A stretch of 64,000 nucleotides of DNA from Macrosoma leucophasiata (GCA_036365455.1 JAWQUS010000027.1:17534501-17598500), one strand, 5' to 3'; positions 1-11,334 are shown, counted from the first letter of the stretch. Numbers and translations are program-made. The notes: generated from the sequence alone by a model not told the origin.

Positions 1-105
1 AAAACGTTAAGCGAAAATTTTTCATTCTAAATCTGTCATTGTTTACACACATGCAGCATTTACCCTTTTGAGGACACACGTCAATTAGCGTTATTTGTTA
101 TCCAG

Positions 106-3100
106 GAGTGTACCGGTTCAATCTGCCTGGCGTACGGTCTTGAGTCGTGTCAGTGCGCGCCCCGTAAAGACGACCCTCGCTCGGCATGTGAGCTGTGTTG
201 CCGCAAACCAGGCGGCGCCTGCCTCTCCTCCTTCCACTGGAACACCGCGCCCTACGACGTGCCCGACATGTATGCTAAACCGGGGACACCGTGCAATGAT
301 TACAACGGGTGAGTGCTAACATACAAGATGAACATATTAGAAAAACAACGGGTGGGCGTGCGAGCTGGGTTGCTGCAAACCGGGCGGCGCCTGCCTCTCC
401 TTCCACTAGAACACCGCGCCCTACGACGTGCCCGTCATGTATGCTAAGCCGGGGACACCGTGCAATGCAACATACTGATAGAAGAAAAACAAAAAAACAA
501 CGGGCGGGCCAATCCACTTTACACTGACTTGATTTGTTGTCTACAAAACTAGGACAAGTTGCGCATTTTCATACATCGTTGGCACTACGTCTGTTGGAAA
601 GGGCAATGAGAGATGGTGGGTCAGTCATGGTAAGTGATTGTGGTAGGGTCAGAGTCGTGTAAAGATGTGAACAAATTGCGCATTTTCATACATCTTTGGC
701 TCAACGTCCGTTGGTTAGTGTTATTTGTTTGTCCACGGCTGGACCAATCTTTGGCACAAGAAGGGCAATATGAGAGATGGTAGGTCAGCCATGGAAAGTG
801 ATAGTGTTCGAGTTAGAGTCATGTAAATATGTCCTACGCTCGGCGTGCGAGCTGTGTTGCCGCAAACCGGGCGGCGCCTGCCTCTCCTCTTTCCACTGGA
901 ACACCGCGCCATTCGACGTGCTCGACATGTATGCTAAACCGGGGACACCGTGCAATGATAACTGCCGAAATTTTAGTTTCGTATGAAGAAAGGCAAAGTC
1001 TAGGTTGAGCTTACTCTTTCGCACGTTCTTTGACATTTAGGGCGAGATTCACAGACCGCACTACGACTTTACTTTCAAGCAAAGTACGCTTCGAACTGTC
1101 AAATCCCATACTGTACTGACAGTTCTAATCATACTTTGCTCAAAGTAAAGTCGAAGTGCGGTCTGTGAATCTCACCATTAATCACATACACTTATCTGAG
1201 CTGCCGCGGAAAGAGAATTCAAGGTGATGGCGCAATAACGGGTAAGTGAATGTGTCAAGGTTAAATGAAGTGTCAATGTACGTACCGCAAAGATGACCTG
1301 CGTCAGGCGTGCTAGCTGTGCTGCCGTAAGCTGTGCCTACCAGGACCACTGGAATACCGCGAAAATAAGACTGTTATTTGTAACTAGACTGACTGAAGAA
1401 ACAAACTTCCAGGTACTGCGACGTATTCCAACGTTGCCGCGAAGTGGACCCATCGGGACCGCTTGCAACTCTGCGCAAGTTGCTACTGTCGGACGAAAGT
1501 ATCGCCGGATTCAAGCGCTGGGTACTGCGCCACTGGTACGCCGTCCTGTTGATCCTGTTGGCTGTTATCGCTTTGCTGGTGAGTCCAATTATTTACAGTC
1601 AGAATATCATCGGGTAAATATGCTAACCTGGTAACTTCAATTTAAGAAAATCGACTAGTAGATTCGGCTGATCTTATCCCAACCGATGGCAGCGCTACAT
1701 ATCGAGTCCAATTGTGAATTTGCAGCATCCATGAATCCATTAGAACGCACTCAACAAATGTCATCAAAATAAGCCGATCTAATTTTGAATTTTTACGAGA
1801 GTAGCTTACGGCAATTGAAAACAGTCTAAAATAGTTAGCACGTTACATTATATTTTTAACCTAAAACGACGCGTAGGTATAGGTCACGCCTAACTTTAAT
1901 GCATCCGTGAGGTTAGTTGCTACGAAGAAGACGATTTTAAGATATAGAAGGATACGCGAAGGGGCGTGTGGTGGTGGTAGTTAGCTTTCGTCTGGCCAAA
2001 ATTGAAACTCGCTCTTTGTCTCGTGATACTACTGTCTACTATTGTCTCACTGATATAGTGCATAAAGTAGTTACGTATGTTTGTGATGCTTCTGTATAGG
2101 TTGATGACACATCAACATGACTGTGAAACTTGAAAAATAAAAGATATATATACTTATTTAATATTTAGCCTAACTCGACAAAACCACAAAGCCATCGCAT
2201 ATCTTTAAGCGAGAAATGGAGCAGCACCACATTAGATGTTCGATGTATTGTGAATGTCCTCATATGCACACAACAGCCTGTATAGATCTTATTCTAATTG
2301 TGCGTTAATTTGTTGCGAACCGATACAATACTTTTTTTACAGCTTTTTAGATCATATGTATTGAAAGCTTTATTCTCGTTGTTATTAGGTAGCTGTCATA
2401 CTAAAGCATGCTCTTACAATTTGCTGTTAAAGTGTATGGGTCGTTCAATATAAATTAGGGGATTAGAATCTTTGTCTCCTTTTGGAACCAACGATGCCTC
2501 ATTTTAAATAGCATTGAGTGACGATTACTTACACACATCTGTAGCTTATTAAATCAACTGTATTTGTGTTCTTTAGCGATGCTGCAGCATATTAGATTCT
2601 GCAATAGAAATTGACTCGAATCCCACACAACTTAATGTCGTCCGTTATTAAAATTGAAAGGTATAATTCTGACTGACTTCTGTACGCTAGAGCATATTTT
2701 ATTACGCTAATCGTCCGTTTGTTCATCACCATTCATCACCATTCATGACTAGATACCTGCTAAATAGATCAGGGGTGAATGTTCAATCATTGGGTAGAAG
2801 TAGGTATCTAATATTTTCGTAGTGTTTACTACTTTTAGGATTAATTTTTGGTTCTGAGTTTTTTGTGTGTATGACGGCACCCGCGATATAAGAAATATCT
2901 AATCTGGGACTGTTATGGTGGTCACACACATCACGTTTTACTCGCACAAATTTAGTACTTGCACAAGTAAACAATAACGTGTGTTGCCATATTTTTTTGC
3001 TCAATCTCATACAGCAATACTTTACTGTGTACTTACGCTACTATGTTCTAAGGTGTGTTACATAGCTCTGTCTCTTGAGCAAAGCTAGCTGGTTACAATT

Positions 3101-6100
3101 GAACGAAGCAAATGTATGGATCGTTATCAATATGTCACTGACATAATAATATGACGACAAGAAATTCTCATCCATTTGTTTCGTTTTGTATAAGCTTAGT
3201 CAACTCAGGACTTAGCAAGTTGGCTAGGAAGACAGGTTCATCATCATCATTGAGTCCCTCGATCAGTGGTCTACAGAAGTTACTAAACATATGTGAAAGA
3301 TATGCGAGGGAACATGGCCTTCAGTACAATGTAAAGAAGTGTGAATTCATGGTGTTCAGCTCCGGAGGTATCAAGTACACACATACACCGCAAGTTTATT
3401 TGAAAGGTCAACCTCTGGGTAGAGCTCTTAAGTTCAAATACCTTGGTCACTGGCTTACTGAAAAACTTAAAGATGACGAGGACATCGACCGCGAGAGAAG
3501 GGCTTTGGCAGTCAGGTGCAATATGGTTGCTCGTAGATTTGCACGCAGCTCTCATAACGTAAAACTGACACTGTTCAAGGCTTTCTGTCAATCTTTTTAC
3601 TCGTGCAGTCTTTGGGTGAACTATTCGCAGGTGACTATCAAGAACCTCCGCGTACAATACAACAACGGTTTTAGGGTATTGGGATGGGACTGCCCAGGTA
3701 CTGTAGTGCATCGGGTATGTTTGCCGAGAATGAGGTAGCTTCATTTCAGGCTATATTACGTAAAAAGAACTGCCTCCCTAATGCATCGGGCCCGAAGCAG
3801 TTCCAACAGTATGCTAAGAGTAATAGCCAGCAAGCTTGAGTCCCCTATCTGGAGATACTGGATAGGTATGCATAAAATCTTAATGCATTGAATGTGGTTC
3901 ACACACTCCCCGACATACTTGGTACTTGACATTTTATTTATTTATTTATTTTTTTATAGTATACATATTTTTATATTATTCTAAAAAGACTTGACATCAG
4001 ATAATTTATTATTTCCTTTTGATTTAGTTTTAATTAATTTTATTTTATTTGCTTACCGAGATATTTAATGTTATATATTTTTTTATTTTCTCTTTTTTTT
4101 TCTCTATTTTCTTAATTTTTTAATTGTAGGCATGACATAGATTGTATTTTTATATTGTGTGGTGTATAATTATTTTATTTTTTAATATGTAATTAATTTT
4201 TAATGTGTAATATGGAGAAATCTGAAATAAATGGATAATAATAATTTCAGCCGAACGACGTCCGCTACTAGACCAAGACCTTTTCCAACGTTGCCAACGT
4301 TGTCGCAACAGGATTGTGCGTAATTTTGGGGAGAATGTGCCATAATCGCCACGCAATGTGGATTTTTATGTGATGCCATAGAGCAACACCGGAGGGGAGT
4401 AGCCATATGCAGGCTTTCCCCTCTGTCAAAGTACAAGCCCAAATGGGCCTATACCTGTCGCCTAGATGATTAAATGTGTGCGTGAAATTGTTTCTGTATT
4501 TTGTTAAAGTCAAGGTGTGAGTTTCTTAGTAAAAGACGATTTTTGTAGTGTGCGTGTGTGTCGCACGCATTTCCCCCCGCCAAAAAATTACAGACTGTTT
4601 TGCATCGGTAACACACGCTATGGCTACTCCCCTCCGGTCCGCCGCGACCGGTGGGCCGCGTTGCTCTATATGTGATGCCTATCGCAGTGGCGATAGTTTT
4701 ATCGCGGAGCGCTGCTGCCCATCTCGCATTACTACCTACGCACGCTATCGCCTTATTCGAATGGTTTGACCGCCATTGTTCGGTTGACTGACTGCAGAAC
4801 AGGTTACATAGCCCTAAATAGTAGCAAGTAAGCAAGGTGAGCTGTTTTGTATTGTTCATTTTATATATTATGTCTTCGTTGTGGTTCCAGGTGGCGAGTA
4901 CCCGATTCTTTGGTCGCCACGGCAAGAAACTCAAGTCCGTTACCATTATTCACTCATCCACTACTGAAACCGTCCGTCTACCTGACGCTGCCGATCAGGG
5001 ACTCATCGTTCACACTGCCGTTAGGTAAATATCCATTTTAAAAGTCTAAAATTGTTAGTGATAAGAATTTTTCTCACATTTTACAATACCGGAGATATAT
5101 ATTTCATAGCACAGTGTGACCCGCACTTTAGTCACGCTTTTTGATGACGTAAATTGTCAATTTCTGACCGGTGCGTAAATTACTCGACTAACTTAATTTC
5201 ACTCATGCATAAAAAATTTAATAAACGTGTTATTAATAATAATTGCACTGTCACACCAACGTGCACAACAAAAACAAGACTGTGCAAACAGACGCAAATG
5301 GATGCTAAACTTATTAATAAAGTAATTCAATAAAAAATCGCAACACTTCGAATGTGACTTTTATCATTAAAATGTATGTATTTCCTTACGCCCGTAGCAC
5401 ACCTCCGCTGCGAAACCATAACAGCGGAACCGCAGTAATTTCGCCATGTCTTGTCCGTATGTAGGAGAAGCGGAACCGCCGCGGAACTGCCTGTTCTAAC
5501 GCATAGATTTGACTATAATTCTATCTCTTTCCCTGCGCGGTATTGTCGATCTGCTCCGACGCCATCCACACTTCCGCGCTCCGGCCGCAATTTTGTTGCG
5601 GAGTCGCGTTGTTTTCGCACGTGTTTGTGGAAGTCGACAAACTTAAAAGGCGAAACTACATTTTTTCATATTATGGACGTTGATTATACTGAAAAATTTA
5701 TTCAAGAGGTCAGAAATAGACCTATTCTATATTTACTAAATCATCCAGACTATAAAAATAATATGAAAAAAAATGCAGGCATGGAGAGTAATCCACAGGG
5801 CATTGAATGAGGAAGTTATGTATCTTTTTTTAATAATAATAGGCTGTGTAACATGTTCTTGTTTATTTATTTGTTCTTCTTTCGCGTAGCGTTCCGACGC
5901 CAGTTCCGCTAATCAATCAACACTTGATCGCAGCGGAATTCCTACAGCGGTTTCGCGATTGAAGTTTCGCGGCGGAGGTTTGCTACGGGAATTATGAATA
6001 GAATTTACATACGCATGTAGTTTGCGCTTGTAATTGAGGTGGCACTAAAACAATAAATTTTATAGATTTCTGTAAATGTATAGTGTACACTTTGTTGGTG

Positions 6101-8145
6101 CTACTTTAAATAAATAAATAAATAATTGGGTCACTCGGTGGGGGGCTTTCCAATATTTTTCATTGTCATGTAGATACATCATAAAACACAGTGATACTAC
6201 TCTGCCGGTCAAACCGATAAAAAAGAACACGATATTGGTAAAATATAATATTTTTAATAGGAACTACCATGTTAAAATATAAATTAATTTAATATTTATT
6301 GAATATTCTATTTTAGATCAAAACTGCCACTCAAAAAGAAAGTAGCGCTAAGAACGCGGGCTTATCGTAGTAAGAAGGAACACCAAAATAAACAAGGAGA
6401 TAAGGCTTCACCTTCACACAATGTAAATAAAAAGAGGGTAAGTTAATAAATTATGTACATCTGATGGCAATGACCTTCATGAGGATTTAAAGTTTAATTG
6501 TAATAATTTTTGTTTACAGAAACCAAGTAATCTACCAAAATTGGACGATTCTCATAAAATCGCTAAAGAAAATACAGCAGTTGTAACAAACGGTGAAGGC
6601 AAATCTCCAAAACATGTCATACTGTCCAAACATAAAGGCAAAGTAAAGAAACGCAAGGTCAAAGTAAAGAAAGAAACTATAGATTACAGTTCAATGCAGA
6701 AACATCCGTCTTCACCCACAAAGGACACCGAAGCTCTTACAAAAGTTCAAAAATGGCTTCTTAGTTCGCCTCAACCCACAGCCATTCCTAAGTCTAAATC
6801 TATACCCCTCGGACTAACCGAGAGAGCCAACAGGCAAGTCCAAAAGGGTACACGAAAGACTAGACCGTCCAAGAGCGCTACTAATCTTCTATCTGGAGAA
6901 AAGGCCAGATTACAAGTAGTATTTAAACCGCCATTTAGGTTTAGTGTTAAAATATGTAAAAGTGACAAAAGTAAAGTGGTCCTTGATAAATCATCTAAAC
7001 CTGACGTAGATAAAAAACGTCATGAAACTGTAACTCAACAGACTTGCTCTGCTGACCTCTCCAAATCTAACTCACTTAGTAATAAAGCACCTAAGCATTC
7101 TATTGTCAATAAAAATATAATAGAAAATCCAATTAATGCAAATGTACCCAAAGAAAAGTCACAAATACAAGAGAGCAAGGACCGCGGTTACGAAAACTTA
7201 TTGCCGCGAAGTGCTAGTGACGCTAAATTAGGAAAGAAATTGCCAGACGTGAAAATACGTAACGGACATAAAAAGAGCAATTCTGTCGGACAAAAGCGGG
7301 AAACTACAGAAAGTCGTCAGAATCTGATCTCTCAAGAAGATTTTGACAGCAACGCTCACGTTTACGAGAACGTAGTGATGTCTCAAGATTCGTTCGTACC
7401 AAAAAGCTGTAGTATGCCCCGCAGACAAACCACAGCCGGCATATCGCGGCAGAGCAGCTACGGTCATCTACCTCGTGCCCAAATTCGCCCACACAGACAC
7501 AGTACAAACAACGTGAGCAGATCCAGGAACAACAGCACCAGTGAACTCGAACACTTCTATAATATCATAGAGACCCTGCGAAGGGATAACACTGACAACA
7601 CTAACGCGTGTAACACGAACACGAGCAGTTCATCGGGGAGCAGTCGACAGGAAACGACGAAAAGCGGGTCGGGCCCTCGCCGGGCGACGAGAACGTCGCG
7701 GCAGAACAGTCTAGTCGACAAACCTTCGCGTTCCAACGCGTCAGAGGCGCTTCCCTCCAAGTTAAAAAGGCAGTCGAGCGAGTTAGAGCTAGGCAACTCT
7801 CAGGTCGCGGATAGCAGTAAGGGCTTCCAATTGGTAGTGGGGAAGGACAAGTTGAAACGGCAGCTGAGCGACAACGAACTGACGAGGTCAAGGCTGCAGC
7901 TAGCGATGCCGATGTCGGCGGGGGCGGAGCCGCGGCAACCCTTCTGCTGGAACAAGCGCGCCAGCCTCGACTGCGAGGCGTCCCTCCCCGCCCCGCGCGC
8001 CCCCTCCAAACCTCGCACTAACAATAAGAAACGTACCACGTACACCTTCGGCGAACTCAAAAACACCGTCCCCAACGCGACTGAATCCGCCACCGCGGGC
8101 ATCCATATCTCGCCCGAGGATTTCTTAAAAATAATCGACAATTAG
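106..8145 (+). CDS. kuz: ADAM10/Kuzbanian-type metalloprotease, 3' part (5 exons, 5' end outside window)
   Basis: Exons read by eye: 106-308, 1413-1578, 4891-5024, 6317-6437, 6520-8145. All introns are GT-AG and every phase joins without a break. Exon 1 encodes the Cys-rich ectodomain (GSICLAYGLESCQC, CELCC, KPGTPCNDYNG). Exon 2 completes it with YCDVFQRCREVDPSGPLA, then the juxtamembrane LRKLLLSDESIAGFKRW and a transmembrane helix (HWYAVLLILLAVIALL). The remaining roughly 640 residues are a basic, Ser-rich cytoplasmic tail with two YxxPhi-type motifs (YENL at 7190, YENV at 7362) and repeated RQxS sites (SRQSSY, SRQNSL, KRQSSE, KRQLSD). ADAM10/Kuzbanian sheds Notch, Delta and other surface proteins; the prodomain and HExxH catalytic exons must lie to the left. 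The ADAM10-type HTPSSNP stretch after the membrane is absent (STRFFGRHGKKLKSVTI instead), so this could be the kuzbanian-like paralogue (kul). About 749 residues are in the window. Family call firm, orthologue not. Confidence 0.88.
355..468 (+). pseudogene. Decayed copy of the Kuzbanian Cys-rich exon (copy 2)
   Basis: This intronic block repeats the CELCC...KPGTPCN part of the exon at 106-308 almost base for base. It is broken: TGG of the FHW motif is TAG, the second Cys of the CELCC stretch is Gly, a codon is missing from the Leu-Ser-Ser run, and there is no 3' GT donor after TGCAATG. It starts only 46 bases after the real exon and cannot be spliced in as coding sequence. Confidence 0.85.
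560..830 (+). repeat. Tandemly duplicated intron sequence flanking the pseudo-exons
   Basis: Two successive units share GCGCATTTTCATACATC, then GGGCAAT.GAGAGATGGT.GGTCAG.CATGG.AAGTGAT, then a GAGTC.TGTAAA block (about 555-655 and 665-830). The second also carries TTAGTGTTATTTGTTTGTCCA, which resembles the TTAGCGTTATTTGTTATCCAG acceptor region of the real exon at 85-105. So the exon was duplicated together with its intron flanks. Confidence 0.7.
821..952 (+). pseudogene. Best-preserved copy of the Kuzbanian Cys-rich exon (copy 3)
   Basis: The reading frame is open from 777 to 986 and keeps LESC, RSACELCC, CLSSFHWNTAP and MYAKPGTPCND. Against the exon at 106-308 it differs by Tyr to Phe and Pro to Leu in the conserved part, plus several silent third-position changes. 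The 5' part of the exon (the ECTGSICLAYG region) is scrambled. No AG acceptor sits at the matching place and the GG|GTGAGT donor is replaced by AACTGCCG. I infer a recently duplicated pseudo-exon; an alternative exon using other splice sites is possible but unsupported. Confidence 0.7.
1040..1177. mobile_element. 138-bp inverted-repeat MITE, TTA target duplication
   Basis: The ends are inverted repeats of about 43 bp: GGGCGAGATTCACAGACCGC on the left and the reverse complement of GCGGTCTGTGAATCTCACCA on the right, continuing through ACTTTACTTT.AGCAAAGTA. TTA flanks both ends (1037-1039 and 1178-1180), as in PIF/Harbinger elements. It has no coding capacity and sits between two pseudo-exon copies in the Kuzbanian intron. 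Confidence 0.75.
1271..1361 (+). pseudogene. Oldest decayed copy of the Kuzbanian Cys-rich exon (copy 4)
   Basis: TGTCAATG.ACG...CCGCAAAGATGACCT then GCTAGCTGTGCTGCCGTAA and CCACTGGAATACCGCG align with the exon at 106-308. The GAG codon is TAG and about 11 bases around the Gly-Gly-Ala-Cys codons are lost. It lies about 50 bases before the true next exon at 1413. Confidence 0.7.
1579..3150. other. Kuzbanian intron, no recognised feature
   Basis: AT-rich intron sequence following the donor GTGAGT at 1579. I see only a short CATTCATCACC duplication near 2727-2748 and no coding stretch or clear repeat. Confidence 0.6.
3151..4234 (+). mobile_element. 3' fragment of a non-LTR retrotransposon (reverse transcriptase C-terminal part)
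   Basis: The frame 3151-3738 reads like the region after the reverse transcriptase core of a LINE: a helix with Tyr-Asn-Val-Lys-Lys-Cys-Glu, then ALKFKYLGHWL, a long helical segment, and NNGFRVLGWD. A frameshift near 3715 moves the match into another frame (MFAENEVASFQAILRKK), which runs to a stop at about 3835. A T-rich 3' region with (TTTA)n follows, ending near an AATAAATGG. The catalytic core is missing, so this is a 5'-truncated dead copy in the Kuzbanian intron. The clade is uncertain. Confidence 0.7.
4235..4805 (-). mobile_element. Internally deleted RTE element, split by a later insertion
   Basis: 4235-4290 resembles the 3' end of the complete RTE at 29454-32671 (TTTCAGCC.AA.GACGTCC.CT, here with a TAA/TGA-like tail). 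Its 5' leader resumes almost at once (GCCATAATCGCCACGC at about 4340) and continues after the insertion (ATCGCAGTGGCG, GCGCTGCTGCCCATC, GACCGCCATTGTTCGGTTGA). Nearly the whole ORF is missing, so this is a short derivative keeping both ends. It is interrupted at 4377-4669. Confidence 0.65.
4377..4669. mobile_element. Long-TIR MITE, MULE-like, copy A
   Basis: The ends are CATAGAGCAAC...GGAGGGGAGTAGCCATA and TATGGCTACTCCCCTCC...GTTGCTCTAT. The 9-bp direct repeat ATGTGATGC flanks it (4368-4376, 4670-4678). The left end lacks about 20 GC-rich bases present in the right end. A second copy lies at 51178-51474 in the opposite orientation. Long inverted repeats plus a 9-10-bp duplication fit Mutator-like (MULE) elements best. 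It is inserted in an RTE remnant. Confidence 0.75.
5389..5991. mobile_element. Non-autonomous PIF/Harbinger-like element with a MADF gene fragment
   Basis: Inverted repeats of about 26 bp lie at 5391-5416 (CCCGTAGCACACCTCCGC) and 5964-5989 (reverse complement CCCGTAGCAAACCTCCGCC). Sub-terminal GCGGAACCGC / GCAGCGGAAT repeats sit inside, and TTA flanks both sides if two mismatched outer bases are included. It lies in the intron between Kuzbanian exons 4891-5024 and 6317-6437. No transposase is left. Confidence 0.7.
5673..5810 (+). pseudogene. MADF-domain gene fragment carried by the Harbinger-like element
   Basis: The ATG at 5673 opens a frame reading MDVDYTEKFIQEVRNRPILY then LLNHPDYKNN, the typical start of a MADF DNA-binding domain, the second protein of PIF/Harbinger transposons. 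The frame fails in the A-rich run near 5770. One base over, the family-like WRVIHRALNEEV continues to about 5830. It is truncated after roughly 50 residues and cannot make a full domain. Confidence 0.65.
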
Positions 8146-10860
8146 TACATTCCGTTTGGATTAGGTGTAAGCTATTTTTTAAATACGAACAAATAACTAC
8201 TCAATGTGTATATTAGATATTCGTGTATCGATTGCCAGCTGATGTAAATATTGTAATTTGCTTTAAATATTAGGACTAACAAGAGCTGCCACTGAAACAG
8301 ATCATTGCTCAGTCAATTGTTTAATCTACATTTATTTGTTATTTATGATTGTTTGTAATTTTAATAATTTAACGGATGAGACAATGACTATCTTCGTTTT
8401 GGCAGATTCTCACTGGCACTGTAAGTCGTCGACTTTTATTTAGCTCTCAGATACAGATTGTTGGGTACCAGTGAAACGAAGCATTCATGTTAAGGGTATT
8501 TAATTTAGCTGATGCTTGTAATATTTATTTACGCTTTAACTTTTTCACTTCGGTGCTAACAAATTCATTCTCTATTTGTAACTCAGTATACAAGCTATTT
8601 GATTAGGTGTTGTTTATTTAGGTTTATATAATACTGGCAATGATTTAGTTTCACTGAACGATCTCTATAAATGAATCTCTATTTTTTCTACATACTATGT
8701 ACCTATTGTACAAATTTACTCATACCTATGTAAAGTGTTCATATATGATTATTTTAATAAATTCAGGTATCTGTCTATATTTTATGCAACACTGAATTTA
8801 TTTCTTTTCTCTGTGTCTATAGTCTTTTGTATTTTTGTTTAACGTTTTAAATAATAAGTAACATGCTTAGTACAATAATATATTGCGAATTATAAAGTAC
8901 ACATTGTATGTACTACGCTATATTTAATAATTTGTTCAAATAGCGGTCAATTAATGCGTCAATCTGTTAAACATAAAATGTCTAAACAAATAATATTCTC
9001 CGCTCTATACGTACCTAACTACACTTTCAAACATAAAAATAGGTACATACTAACCTACGTAATTTAAAACATAACGAAATATGATGTTTTGGTTAATATA
9101 GGATTCTATGACCTTTAAAAATCTGCCTACCTTATATAAAAATCAAGAAAGTTTAGTCATTCTTTAAAATTACATTATTATTTATTCCATTGTATTACCG
9201 TGAGGTTGTGAAATGTTGTAAATCGTATCTAAAAATGTCATATTCAATTTAAATGATTGTGTAGAATCCTATGAAAACCGAACATTTGAGTCATTTTAAA
9301 ACAATAATCATAAGAAACGGATGTAAAGAAACTGTCTTATCGATAAGAATATTTTTCTATAAATATTGGTTTAACACATAAATAAAATTAATGAAAATAA
9401 TATTCGTACCTACGTTGAAACGAGCTGAATTCCTATATCGTTTTATGTACCAAACTCTTGTAATATCTGGGATGGAATTTAATATTAAGTAACTTGACAT
9501 AATGTATTAGTACGACAATATTAAAGTACATTATGTATGCAAATAAATAAAATTGTAATGAATATTATTCTAATTGTTATTATTGTTAATATACTATTCT
9601 AATATTAGGTACAAGATTTTTTTACGTTTCAAATATTTATATATTTTTTTTATATTAATTTCCTTTTGCAGCGTGATTTTAACCCGACCTCGTACATGTA
9701 AAATAAAGTGTATCTTTGTTTAAGAATACCTTCATAAATTATACAATTTTTTTAACAACTAAAAGGAAAATTGTCGAATTGAATATCAAATTAGGCATTT
9801 CACAAGAAACGTGAGTTCGTCACCAAACAACAGTTAAAAAACAGTATTTATTAAATTAAATCCTCGTTATTTCCATGTGTAAAATACTGTAATTATTGAC
9901 TACAAAAACGTGACTTTACTCGTATGATATTGTAAGACAGTAGATGTCTGTCTCAGATATGAATCAGAATGTGTTCCGGTATGTAAATGAATGTGAAAAG
10001 TCGCGAATGCTTTGCGGCTGTGCCACCAGCGTCTATGAGCTTCGTCGTAGGAAGATAAGGGTAAAACGTAAAACCTAAGTATTGTAATGTAAAAAAACTG
10101 ATTTCTAAGACGATACTAAAAGTATTTGAAATGTTACAAATTTGTATTTTGATTTCCTTTTCTAATTATATGGATAATGTGAGAATGCCAGGTTATTATG
10201 TCGCTAACGTATTCGCCGTATGAGTTCATTTGTAGCAGCTATAATGTCTTATGATAGAATTATGTAGTATGGAAAAATGTCATTTTATTCTTACATTAAC
10301 CATGTAGCGTTATATAGAAGTCACGCTCGGACTCTGTCTAGTTTTGTCCTAATGAGTAGGTTTATTAAATTCTTTCTACGAGATTAAATTGTATTAAATA
10401 TTTATACTTATGTATATTATACATAATTAAATGTGATTAGATTCTATGGAACTATGAAATGGTTTTATAGTTTGTATAAAATATTGAATTTAACAATATT
10501 TAATTTAAATATTCTTATATTTGCTTTCTGTATTTTGCCCTCGTCCTAATAGATTTGTTAATCATCTGATTCTGAACGTGATCTCAATCAATGTATTTGT
10601 TCCAAGTGCCTTATGAACAAATCAATGCATTCCTACATACAAACATTCCATGATATAAGTTTTTTTACAAATATTTTCTGTATTATTAACAGTATAATAA
10701 AATGAATTCATGTTCCATGAACTGATGAATAAAGGGCTGAATCTGATAAGAATATTATTGTAATATTTGATGTGATGTTCAAGTACATACCTTTAAAGTT
10801 TATTGTTTAAATATGTATTGCATTGCATAATATGTAATAAAATAAATATTTTATTTCGGT
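8146..10860 (+). other. Kuzbanian 3' untranslated region and downstream AT-rich DNA
   Basis: No coding stretch follows the TAG at 8143-8145. Poly(A) signals occur at about 8756, 9543, 9699 and 10836-10846. The last is followed by a GT-rich stretch (TATTCTGTGTCTGT), so the UTR may be up to 2.7 kb with alternative ends. I see no repeat element here. Confidence 0.5.
10836..10846 (+). terminator. Candidate distal poly(A) signal of Kuzbanian
   Basis: Two overlapping AATAAA hexamers are followed within 25 bases by a TGTGTCTGT stretch. This is the strongest poly(A) context downstream of the stop codon. Confidence 0.4.
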
Positions 10861-11280
10861 ATTCTGTGTCTGTACTTAATTATAGTCTGTGATAGAATTC
10901 TTTTATGTTTTAATTTTTCGTAAACCCTTTTTATTACTTACTAATCAAAATTCAATTAATCAATGTCGACGAATACAAATTTGTAATAAATTCATTTTTT
11001 AACATTTTACTATTTTTTCTGTATTTTTTAAATAATTAAAAGAATACGACAAACACGTTTTCATTATTTTCTTATCATTGTACCTGTAGATCCTGTAGAT
11101 CTAAGATATTTTAAAAAATAGTGGAAAATAATCGACCTCGCACAGGGTTTAACCCCGCGACATTTTTAAAAACACACAGGCGAATTGAAAACCACCTACT
11201 TTTTGAAGTCTGAACTACAAAGCAACACGGGAGATTGTCCGTTATTGGAGCATGTTACACAGTCAATATTAACATGATAT

Positions 11281-11334
11281 TGTTATACTACAGTATTGTA
11301 ATAGGCCATTAGAATACTGTAGTATCGTGATAAC
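11281..11334. repeat. Short imperfect hairpin
   Basis: GTTATACTACAGTATTGTAAT pairs with ATTAGAATACTGTAGTATCGTGATAAC around a 5-base AGGCC loop, with a 13-bp perfect core. It lies alone between the Kuzbanian and BTB genes. It is short and tight-looped for a microRNA precursor. Confidence 0.5.

Noticed and set aside
4470..4946. 158-codon minus-strand ORF
   Set aside because: It crosses a MITE, an RTE remnant and a Kuzbanian exon on the wrong strand.
11281..11334. MicroRNA precursor
   Set aside because: The loop is only 5 bases and the stem is short; no second arm-like features. Kept only as a hairpin.
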